Of a stretch of DNA of 64,000 nt, positions 31,225 to 37,883 are shown piece by piece. A program made the position numbers and the translations under genes. Positions within the stretch are counted from its first letter, which is position 1, and the number at the start of each line of letters is the position of its first letter. This DNA comes from Polynucleobacter sp. MG-27-Goln-C1 (lineage in GTDB: Bacteria; Pseudomonadota; Gammaproteobacteria; Burkholderiales; Burkholderiaceae), in assembly GCF_018881905.1 (NCBI RefSeq), contig NZ_JACVPM010000002.1, positions 434,001-498,000 of the forward strand. The letters run 5' to 3'. Under the pieces are notes generated by a model. It was not told the DNA's origin. It did no database searches and worked only from the letters and a program-made list of their open reading frames with translations.

Positions 31225-31908
31225 CTAAATAACTTCCAAAACTTTACTCAACGAGCCGCCTTCATAGTCTGGCCTCTCACCAATTTCCTCAAAGGGGTGC
31301 CCCAGCCGATTAACCCAAAACACATCAAAACCAAACCACTTTGCTGCTAGCGCATCCCAAGCATTGCTCGATACAAAAAGAACTTCTTCTTTTTTAACTG
31401 GAAACGCTTTTAAAAGAAGTTCGTAGGCTTGAGGGGCGGTCTTAAATAATCGCACATCCTCAACGGTGACCACTTGATCCAAATAAGCAGTGAGGCCATT
31501 ACTCTCAACTACTGTCGCCAACATCTCTCTACTGCCATTAGACAAAATTGCTGTAGCAATGCCTTTATTTTTTATTGTCTTAAGAACATGCAGGCTATCT
31601 TCAAAACCAGTGAGCTTGGCATACTGATCCATCAGCTGCTTCTCGTGGTCAGGGCTGAGATTTAAGTTCATGCGCTTACATACGTAACGCAAGGACCGAA
31701 CTGTTAATTCCCAAAACGGAAGGTAGTACTTGCTACCGCCAGGATTAGGATCGCTCATGGTAACTAAGCGGGTGTACTCAATTTGGCGATCACGCCACAT
31801 TAGGGCGAAGACCTGGCCATTACCAGGAAATAAATCTTCTGCCAACTTTCCCATGGAATACACATCAAATAATGTTCCATAAGCATCAAAAGCGATGAGC
31901 TTATACAT
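31225..31908 (-). CDS. HAD-superfamily hydrolase, (S)-2-haloacid dehalogenase type
   Basis: The 227-residue protein matches type II haloacid dehalogenases: nucleophile Asp8 in LIAFDAYGTLFDVYSM, Arg in LMWRDRQIEYTRL, ATAILSNGSREML, and the C-terminal LFVSSNAWDALAAKWFGFDVFWVNR. Such enzymes hydrolyse 2-haloalkanoates, although many homologues act on other phosphorylated or halogenated substrates. It is immediately downstream of the oldest-looking tRNA-derived repeat (32036-32114), so it marks the distal edge of that array. Confidence 0.85.
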   Translation of the reverse strand: MYKLIAFDAYGTLFDVYSMGKLAEDLFPGNGQVFALMWRDRQIEYTRLVTMSDPNPGGSKYYLPFWELTVRSLRYVCKRMNLNLSPDHEKQLMDQYAKLTGFEDSLHVLKTIKNKGIATAILSNGSREMLATVVESNGLTAYLDQVVTVEDVRLFKTAPQAYELLLKAFPVKKEEVLFVSSNAWDALAAKWFGFDVFWVNRLGHPFEEIGERPDYEGGSLSKVLEVI

Positions 31909-32035
31909 ACAGCCTCCTTGTTATCAGCCTGTATTTGTATTGTCGTTTAAAACAATTGTTCTAGTGGGGCGGAACGCTTGCGTCACGTCAGATCCATTGA
32001 TTGTTAATCAATTTATAGCAGATCTCCGCTAATAC

Positions 32036-32114
32036 TAAAACCACTCGAAGGTGGTTTTAGTATTTCTTGGTGACTCTGGGCAGAATCAGCTATAGTCGTT
32101 TGCACCGAATCCTA
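32036..32114 (-). repeat. tRNA-Phe 3'-half + terminator repeat, copy D (after sodC)
   Basis: On the minus strand the sodC TAG stop (32114-32112) begins TAGGATTCGG, like the tRNA anticodon stem GAGGATT. Forty-seven bases later comes the CCA-like end at 32068 (GATTCTGCCCAGAGTCACCA), then the spacer AAGAAATACT and a hairpin AACCACC-TTCG-AGTGGTT (32036-32058). Over the terminal 22 nt it differs from tRNA-Phe at six positions. It is not an intact tRNA: D-arm and acceptor 5' half are absent. Confidence 0.75.
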
Positions 32115-32636
32115 CTTAATCAAGCCACATGCAATTCTTGGGCCAGAATTTCCGGCTGGTTGAGATTTATAGTCATCAGGATCACGATGAACAACAACGG
32201 ATCTTCCCAATATTCCAACCGGTCCATTATTAACAGCAAATCCACTTAACTTTGCCGAATAAACAGCATTGCCATTCGCATCTGATTTGATATTTGGCAT
32301 ATCGCCAGCATGATTTGAGCCGCTTCCTGGCATGCCGTGTGATTTTGTATCAGGGTTGAAATGACCCCCTGCACTAGTAGCATCCGGCGCGGAGCAATCT
32401 CCCTTTTCGTGAACATGAAACCCTTGTTCAGAATTTGGCTTCAAACCAGAAAAGTTTCCAGTCACTAATACATCATGCCCTTGCCATACAAAATTAACCG
32501 TTCCTTTTGCATTCGAGCCTGAACGCGAGTCTAGGGTAGCCGATGCTTTTTGACCAGTACCATGCTCCATTGACTGACAGGCTACCAAAGACAAAATGGA
32601 CGCGGCGCCAATTAATAGAGATACTTTTTTAATCAT
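32112..32636 (-). CDS. sodC: Cu/Zn superoxide dismutase (lipoprotein-type signal)
   Basis: SodC removes periplasmic superoxide. The 174-residue product starts MIKKVSLLIGAASILSLVAC, a lipobox-bearing signal peptide (Cys 20), after the Shine-Dalgarno AGGAGA. Metal ligands and disulfide residues are visible: GFHVHEKGDC, SAGGHFNPDTKSHG, NHAGDMPN, SVVVHRDPDDY and IACGLIK. An open frame extends to 32693 but lacks a signal. It is the fourth and most distal gene module behind tRNA-Phe; its TAG stop is the first base-triplet of tRNA-derived copy D. Confidence 0.93.
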   Translation of the reverse strand: MIKKVSLLIGAASILSLVACQSMEHGTGQKASATLDSRSGSNAKGTVNFVWQGHDVLVTGNFSGLKPNSEQGFHVHEKGDCSAPDATSAGGHFNPDTKSHGMPGSGSNHAGDMPNIKSDANGNAVYSAKLSGFAVNNGPVGILGRSVVVHRDPDDYKSQPAGNSGPRIACGLIK

Positions 32637-32756
32637 TATTCGTCTCCTGTGTTTATGTCTGATCAGAATAGATCTTTTATGGGTGCTCTTCAACGAAAAT
32701 AGAGACCATTCTCTAAGTAGTCTTATTAACTAAGCCCAAGAACTACGAAGCAAATG

Positions 32757-32825
32757 AAAAACCGCTCGAAGATGGTTTTGATGGCCCGGTAGCGAATCGA
32801 CTAGAGCCGGAGATGCGAAATCCTA
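32757..32825 (-). repeat. tRNA-Phe 3'-half + terminator repeat, copy C (after BLUF gene)
   Basis: On the minus strand the BLUF TAG stop opens TAGGATTTCGCATC. The T-loop-like GTCGATTCG follows, then CCGGGCCATCA (end 32779) and a degenerate hairpin AACCATC-TTCG-AGCGGTT. The 10-nt spacer present in the other copies is missing. Five of 22 terminal positions differ from tRNA-Phe. Confidence 0.7.
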
Positions 32826-33263
32826 ATCTTGATTACCTTTAGCTACTGAGCGCATGATTCTCAATAATTCATCATCATGGCTTGGAAGCCCATCAAGCAA
32901 ACCAACTAGATGCGGTACATCTTTAGCAATTTGATCGCCCCCATAAAACCTTAAGGCCCAATTAGGGAACAATCTTTGGTCAATCTCATCCAGCTCGATT
33001 TGATGCAGAACCTGATGACGAGAGTCTTTTTGTATTTTTTCCCAAATGAATAAAACATCTTTTCGCTTACCCTCAATAATCTGGGCAAAATGGCCATTCT
33101 CGAAGAACAGGGCTCCAGTAAGCTCATGCTCTAAATTCCACTTTCGAGCAACATCAAATAGATAGATTAAGCTTGAAAGGCCCATGTCATGAGTTGCTTT
33201 GCTGATATAACTCAGCTCAACCAATTGATTTGGATCATCAGCACTCACTTCTTCTCCTAGCAT
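32823..33263 (-). CDS. BLUF-domain blue-light photoreceptor, single domain
   Basis: The 146-residue protein is a stand-alone BLUF (FAD) domain. Key residues are Tyr19 (ELSYISKATHD), Asn43 (KWNLEHELTGALFF) and Gln61 (NGHFAQIIEGKR), which form the photoactive hydrogen-bond network. Trp102 is present (PNWALRFYG), but the position two residues on, usually Met in AppA-like proteins, is Leu104. No output domain is attached; short BLUF proteins signal by protein contact. It is the third module in the tRNA-Phe array and ends in a TAG stop at copy C. Confidence 0.88.
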   Translation of the reverse strand: MLGEEVSADDPNQLVELSYISKATHDMGLSSLIYLFDVARKWNLEHELTGALFFENGHFAQIIEGKRKDVLFIWEKIQKDSRHQVLHQIELDEIDQRLFPNWALRFYGGDQIAKDVPHLVGLLDGLPSHDDELLRIMRSVAKGNQD

Positions 33264-33345
33264 CTAAAAATACCTACGAAAACTAAAGTCAGTTTGTTCT
33301 TTTAGTTACCAAGCTTAAATGGGCAATAACCCTATCGGAGGGAAA

Positions 33346-33427
33346 TAAAAAGCCACCCGAAGGTGGTTTTGGTGTTTCTTGGTGGCCCCGGGCAGAATCG
33401 AACTAGGGGTCAAGGATGCTGACTCTA
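33346..33427 (-). repeat. tRNA-Phe 3'-half + terminator repeat, copy B (after MAPEG gene)
   Basis: On the minus strand it runs from the MAPEG TAG stop (TAGAGTCAGCATCCTTG) through the T-loop TTCGATTCTGCC to CCGGGGCCACCA (end 33380), the spacer AGAAACACC and the hairpin ACCACC-TTCG-GGTGGC. Two of 22 terminal positions differ from tRNA-Phe, and the CATCCTTG part aligns with the 3' side of its anticodon stem (ATCCTTG). Confidence 0.8.
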
Positions 33428-33823
33428 TGGAACCAGCATGAAAAGAGCCCATCCCAAGTTCAATACAGCCAATGTTATTAGCGTATAAAAAGTAAATTTC
33501 ATTCCAAGAATCCGCTTACCGAAATCTGGTGGTGGCACGTTAATCCCTTTGGCATGAATTAACCGACCAATAATTAAAGTGATGCCAGGTATGGCAACAA
33601 GCCACCAGGGAGCGCCGTTTAACTCCAGGCAAGCAATCAAAATTATTCCAAAAGGAACATACTCAGCAAAGTTCCCCTGGGCTCGAATCGCTCTCTCAAG
33701 GTCTTCGTGACCGCCACTTCCTAAGCCAACCTTATTCTTTCTTCTCAAGCCAATAACAGCAAAAGAGAGTTTTACAAAGATGGCGGTTAATGCAGAGGCG
33801 ATGATTGAGGTGACTAATAGCAT
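33425..33823 (-). CDS. MAPEG-family membrane protein
   Basis: The 132-residue protein has four membrane helices and the MAPEG pattern: N-terminal helix followed by RRKNKVGLGSGGHEDLERAIRAQGNFAEYVPFG (split here as residues about 28-60) with the conserved Glu, Arg and Asn of the glutathione site. Bacterial MAPEG proteins may be glutathione-dependent transferases or peroxidases. It is the second module behind tRNA-Phe and ends in TAG at copy B; the neighbouring module is also glutathione-linked. Confidence 0.88.
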   Translation of the reverse strand: MLLVTSIIASALTAIFVKLSFAVIGLRRKNKVGLGSGGHEDLERAIRAQGNFAEYVPFGIILIACLELNGAPWWLVAIPGITLIIGRLIHAKGINVPPPDFGKRILGMKFTFYTLITLAVLNLGWALFMLVP

Positions 33824-33865
33824 TTAGGGCTCCCGAGAGAATTACTACATATTAATCAGAAAAAG

Positions 33866-33945
33866 AAAAAACCACCCGAAGGTGGTTTTGGTGTTTCTTG
33901 GTGGCCCGAGGCGGAATCGACCGGAGCCTGGGATGCTTGACCCTA
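33866..33945 (-). repeat. tRNA-Phe 3'-half + terminator repeat, copy A (after GST gene)
   Basis: On the minus strand it runs from the GST TAG stop (TAGGGTCAAGCATCC) via GTCGATTCCGCC to TCGGGCCACCA (end 33899), then the spacer and hairpin identical to those behind tRNA-Phe. From the T-loop to the terminator, about 54 nt, I count one mismatch to the intact locus. The anticodon-arm part is more diverged. Confidence 0.85.
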
Positions 33946-34626
33946 TTTCTTGAGTCGTTCATTGCTGGGGAAGAGATTCTTTCTCGAATCCTCATCTACT
34001 TCTGTCTTAAAGGTGTATTTGGCCTTAATCGCCTCCACAGCCTGAGCGCTTGGCTTAGCATTAATCTCATCTAAAAGGCGTTTCACACTAGGTAGTTTTT
34101 CCCAGGCACCCTCGCCCAGTACAAATGGAATAACTCTTGCCCAGCCCCAAACAGACATATCCACAATGCTGTATTCGCTGAGCATATAGGGCTGATTAGA
34201 TAGGCGCTCTTCAATTAACAACCAGTGACGCCAGGCTTCGAAGTCATAGCGATTTACCGCATATTCTTTTGGCTCTGGGGCAAAGTGCTTAAAGTGAACG
34301 GCTTGTCCACAATAAGGGCCAATACCAGTCGCAACAAACATGAGCCACGAGTAAAGCTCGGCATGTGCCTGTGGCGTATTTGCTGGCATGAACTTGCCAA
34401 TCTTCTCGCCTAAGTAGAGCATGATGGCATTGCTATCAAATACCTTAATATCGCCATCGACTAAAGCAGGCGTCTTTCCATTAGGATTGATTGCTCTAAA
34501 TTCTGGTTTGTGCTGATCGCCCTTGCGAGTATCAGTCACAATAATTTCATAAGGCGTATTTGTCTCTTCTAAATATAAAGCCACTTTTGCTGGATTGGGT
34601 GATGGGTGATAGTAGAGCTTAAGCAT
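33943..34626 (-). CDS. Glutathione S-transferase family protein
   Basis: The 227-residue protein has the GST N-terminal thioredoxin fold (MLKLYYHPSPNPAKVALYLE, then INPNGKTPALVDGDIKVFDSNAIMLYLGEK with the cis-Pro and glutathione-binding Ser) and an all-helical C-terminal domain (about 90-205). The N-terminal catalytic Ser/Tyr region is HPSPNPAKV, as in beta/nu-like bacterial GSTs. It is the first module downstream of tRNA-Phe, transcribed in the same direction, and ends in a TAG stop at repeat copy A. Confidence 0.9.
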   Translation of the reverse strand: MLKLYYHPSPNPAKVALYLEETNTPYEIIVTDTRKGDQHKPEFRAINPNGKTPALVDGDIKVFDSNAIMLYLGEKIGKFMPANTPQAHAELYSWLMFVATGIGPYCGQAVHFKHFAPEPKEYAVNRYDFEAWRHWLLIEERLSNQPYMLSEYSIVDMSVWGWARVIPFVLGEGAWEKLPSVKRLLDEINAKPSAQAVEAIKAKYTFKTEVDEDSRKNLFPSNERLKK

Positions 34627-34670
34627 TTTTTATTCCTAGAAATAGGTCTTTTTAATAATACCCACAAATG

Positions 34671-34694
34671 AAAAAACCACCCGAAGGTGGTTTT
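34671..34694 (-). terminator. Intrinsic terminator of tRNA-Phe
   Basis: On the minus strand AAACCACC-TTCG-GGTGGTTTTTT follows the tRNA 3' end after 9 nt. This is the master copy of the hairpin repeated in copies A-D. Confidence 0.9.
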
Positions 34695-34703
34695 GGTGTT
34701 TCT

Positions 34704-34779
34704 TGGTGGCCCGGGGCGGAATCGAACCACCGACACAAGGATTTTCAATCCTCTGCTCTACCGACTGAGCTACCAGGCC
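34704..34779 (-). tRNA. tRNA-Phe (GAA)
   Basis: A complete 76-nt cloverleaf on the minus strand: acceptor GGCCTGG/CCGGGCC, D-arm GCTC..GAGC, anticodon arm GAGGA-TTGAAAA-TCCTT with anticodon GAA at 34746-34744, T-arm GGTGG-TTCGATT-CCGCC, discriminator A and encoded CCA. Its 3' half (34704-34753) plus the following terminator is the parent of the four degenerate repeats downstream. Only one intact tRNA gene is seen in the window. Confidence 0.97.
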
Positions 34780-34789
34780 AAGAGTTGGA

Positions 34790-34795
34790 ATTATA
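34790..34795 (-). promoter_or_regulatory. -10 element of the tRNA-Phe promoter
   Basis: TATAAT on the minus strand, ending 10 bases before the tRNA 5' end, so transcription would start only a few bases upstream of the mature tRNA. The -35 at 17-18 bp spacing (TTCAGG) is weak. Confidence 0.5.
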
Positions 34796-34883
34796 AATGA
34801 AACTCCATTCCAGCCTGAAAAATGGGTCAACCATCAATAAGTCACCGGTAAAGGCTGTAAATCTGTGGCAAAAAGCTCTTACC

Positions 34884-37094
34884 CTAGCCCTGACTAGAGG
34901 GATCTACAGTTTTAGCTCTAGCAGCATGTAATTTTCTATAGCTATCAATCAAGCGATGATGCCTATCGAGGCCCTCTAGCTTCATACTGGTTGGAGTCAA
35001 TCCATAGAAGCGGATACTTCCTTCGACCGAGCCCATGACAGCATCCATTCTCTCGGCGCCAAACATTCTACGGAAGCTGACAATGTAATCATCCAACTCC
35101 AAATTATCATCCAGCAAAACCTCTAGCACCGCATTTAATGCCTGATAAAACAATTTTCGCTCGACTGTATTGTCGTTGTATTGGAGGAAAGCACCGACAA
35201 GCTCATGCGCCTCTTCAAATTGCTTTAAGGCAAGATGGATCAATAGCTTTAGTTCGAGAACTGTTAGCTGACCCCAAGGCGTGTTCTCATCAAATTCAAC
35301 ACCAATCAATGTAGCAATATCGCCGTACTCATCTAGCTCATTATTTTCTAAACGCTCGAGCAGCGCACTTAGGCCTGCATCATCTAAATTCGATAAATTC
35401 AAAATATCAGCACGGAATAACAGCGCTTTATTGGTGTTATCCCAAATCAAATCTTCGATTGGATAAATCTCAGAATAACCTGGTATTAAGATTCGGCAGG
35501 CAATCGCGCCTAACTGGTCATACACCGCAACGTATGACTCCTTGCCCAATGATTTAAGAATGCCGAATAAGGTGGCGGCTTCTTGAGCATTTGAGTTTTC
35601 TCCTTTTCCAGAAAAATCCCAATCAACAAAATCGTAATCTGACCTTGCACTGAAAAATCGCCACGACACAATACCGCTTGAATCGATAAAGTGCTCAACA
35701 AAATTATTTGGCTCGGTAACCGCTTCACTAGCAAAAGTGGGCGGGGGTAAATCATTCAAGCCATCCAAGCTTCGACCTTGCAATAGTTCCGTTAGACTTC
35801 GCTCTAGAGCGAGCTCTAGGCCGGGATGAGCTCCAAAGGATGCAAATACTCCACCCGTTCGTGGGTTCATCAAGGTAACGCACATGACCGGGTAGACGCC
35901 GCCTAATGATGCGTCCTTGACCAACACTGGAAAGCCTTGATCCTCAAGACTCTGAATGCCCTCCAGAATGCCAGGGTATCTGGCAAGCACTTCTTGCGGT
36001 ACATCAGGCAAAGCAATTTCGCCTTCAATAATTTCTCGCTTCACTGCCCGCTCGAAAATCTCTGATAAGCATTGCACTTGAGCCTCAGCTAAGGTGTTGC
36101 CAGCACTCATGCCATTGCTAACATAAAGATTCTCAATCAGGCTCGATGGAAAATAAACCGTCTCGCCATCGGACTGACGAACATATGGCAAAGAACAAAT
36201 CCCGCGCTCTACATTACCGGAATTAGTATCGATTAAATGTGAGCCACGCAGTTCTCCATCAGAATTAAAAACCTTTAGGCAATACTCATCAAGAATTTCT
36301 GGAGGGAGTGCATCTTTCGGTCCTGGCTTAAACCAGCGCTCATTCGGGTAATGAACAAATGCGCCATTAGCAATATCTTCGCCCCAGAATACCCCAGCGT
36401 AAAAGTGATTGTTGCTGAGTCGTTCGATGTACTCACCCAGCGCTGAGGCCAAAGCACTTTCCTTTGTAGAGCCTTTACCATTTGTAAAGCACATTGGCGA
36501 GTGCGCATCGCGAATATGTAAAGACCACACATTGGGAATCAGATTGCGCCATGAGGCGATTTCAATCTTGATTCCTAGATTGGCCAACACGCTGGACATA
36601 TTGGCAATGGTTTGCTCTAGCGGTAAATCCTTTCCTGCAATATAAGTGCACGCATCAGAGGCTGGCTTTAGCGTCAGCAAAGTCTGCGCATCAGCATCTA
36701 AATTCTTGACCTCTTCGATCACAAACTCGGGTCCAGCTTGAACGACTTTTTTTACAGTGCAGCGCTCAATCGAGCGCAATATGCCCTGACGATCATTCGC
36801 GGAGATATCTTCTGGCAATTCAACTTGAATTTTAAAAATCTGTTGATAGCGATTCTCTGGATCAACAATGTTATTTTGCGAAAGGCGAATATTCTCAGTT
36901 GAAATATTGCGTGTATCGCAATATAGCTTTACAAAATATGCCGCGCATAAAGCCGATGAGGCTAGAAAGTAATCAAAAGGTCCGGGGGCTGACCCGTCTC
37001 CCTTATACCGAATGGGCTGATCAGCAATCACCGTGAAGTCGTCGAACTTGGCCTCAAGACGCAACTTATCGAGAAAGTTAACCTTTATTTCCAT
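34884..37094 (-). CDS. OsmC-YcaO fusion protein
   Basis: The 736-residue protein joins two domains. Residues about 1-140 are OsmC-like (GDGSAPGPFDYFLASSALCAA with the reactive Cys, and CTVKKVVQAGPEF). Residues about 165-560 are YcaO-like and close in pattern to the E. coli YcaO protein: CFTNGKGSTKESALASALGE, YIERLSNNHF, VQCLSEIFERAVKREI, SLGGVYPVMCV, FGAHPGLELALERSLTEL. A C-terminal helical region follows. YcaO domains use ATP to activate amides and E. coli YcaO assists RimO-dependent ribosomal protein S12 modification; the OsmC thiol domain may supply redox or sulfur chemistry (inference). No peptide-natural-product genes are adjacent. Confidence 0.88.
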   Translation of the reverse strand: MEIKVNFLDKLRLEAKFDDFTVIADQPIRYKGDGSAPGPFDYFLASSALCAAYFVKLYCDTRNISTENIRLSQNNIVDPENRYQQIFKIQVELPEDISANDRQGILRSIERCTVKKVVQAGPEFVIEEVKNLDADAQTLLTLKPASDACTYIAGKDLPLEQTIANMSSVLANLGIKIEIASWRNLIPNVWSLHIRDAHSPMCFTNGKGSTKESALASALGEYIERLSNNHFYAGVFWGEDIANGAFVHYPNERWFKPGPKDALPPEILDEYCLKVFNSDGELRGSHLIDTNSGNVERGICSLPYVRQSDGETVYFPSSLIENLYVSNGMSAGNTLAEAQVQCLSEIFERAVKREIIEGEIALPDVPQEVLARYPGILEGIQSLEDQGFPVLVKDASLGGVYPVMCVTLMNPRTGGVFASFGAHPGLELALERSLTELLQGRSLDGLNDLPPPTFASEAVTEPNNFVEHFIDSSGIVSWRFFSARSDYDFVDWDFSGKGENSNAQEAATLFGILKSLGKESYVAVYDQLGAIACRILIPGYSEIYPIEDLIWDNTNKALLFRADILNLSNLDDAGLSALLERLENNELDEYGDIATLIGVEFDENTPWGQLTVLELKLLIHLALKQFEEAHELVGAFLQYNDNTVERKLFYQALNAVLEVLLDDNLELDDYIVSFRRMFGAERMDAVMGSVEGSIRFYGLTPTSMKLEGLDRHHRLIDSYRKLHAARAKTVDPSSQG

Positions 37095-37200
37095 GGGAGT
37101 AATTCCGAAATGATATGGGCACTATTATCCGTCGCATCGGCGATGCTGTGTGCCGTATCAATGACTTCAAAGAATCATTGCCAAGGTTGATGGCGGGTGT

Positions 37201-37881
37201 TTACTGCTCAGCCTTATTGCGCGACGTATCGATTCCTAAAGCCTTTAACTTACGGTAAAGGTGGGTGCGCTCGAGACCGGTGTATTCAGAAATCTTGGTC
37301 ATACTACCGCCCATAATGATCATTTGGTGCTCAAAGTAGGCTTTTTCGAATAAGTCCCTAGCCTCTCGCAGCGGCAAATCAAAATAGGTTTTTGCTATCC
37401 CGCTAATATATTCACCATCCTGAGCTTGGGGCACCTGCTCACTGACTACCGCCTTAGGGCTTGGGCTTGATGAAGATGCTGAGGTAGCCCTTTCTTCAAC
37501 TGGTTCCACGTATTTCGGGGAACTCTCCAGTGCTTTATTGACCGTCTTTAGTAACTTTTGGAGCGCAATCGGCTTTTCTAAAAAGTTCAGAGCACCAATA
37601 CGCGTAGCTTCAACCGCAGTATCAATCGTGGCATGCCCAGACATCATGACTACTGGCATCGTGAGCTGCCCGGTCTTGGACCACTCTTTTAATAGGGTAA
37701 TGCCATCAACATCTGGCATCCAGATATCAAGCAAAACAAGATCTGGGCGCATTTGCTCGCGGATTGTGCGAGCCTGCATAGCGCTCTCTGCCGCATAAAC
37801 GGTGTGGCCTTCATCCGTCAGAATCTCATTGAGAAGCTCTCGGATTCCCATCTCATCATCGACCACCAAAATACTTGCCAT
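37201..37881 (-). CDS. NtrX-like response regulator lacking the AAA+ domain
   Basis: The 226-residue protein has a receiver domain (phospho-acceptor Asp52 in LVLLDIWMPDVDG, Lys in NFLEKPIAL), a Ser/Pro-rich linker (about 125-155) and a C-terminal Fis-type helix-turn-helix (KISEYTGLERTHLYRKLKAL). The central sigma-54-activating ATPase of NtrX/NtrC is absent, so it should bind DNA but not activate sigma-54 polymerase directly. Its start is 2 bp from the end of ntrY, its evident partner kinase. Confidence 0.88.
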   Translation of the reverse strand: MASILVVDDEMGIRELLNEILTDEGHTVYAAESAMQARTIREQMRPDLVLLDIWMPDVDGITLLKEWSKTGQLTMPVVMMSGHATIDTAVEATRIGALNFLEKPIALQKLLKTVNKALESSPKYVEPVEERATSASSSSPSPKAVVSEQVPQAQDGEYISGIAKTYFDLPLREARDLFEKAYFEHQMIIMGGSMTKISEYTGLERTHLYRKLKALGIDTSRNKAEQ

Positions 37882-37883
37882 TC

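Noticed and set aside
33380-33427. Copies A-D as additional functional tRNA genes or pseudo-tRNAs with full cloverleafs
   Set aside because: None has a D-arm or acceptor 5' strand, and the T-stems are mispaired; only 3' halves are present.
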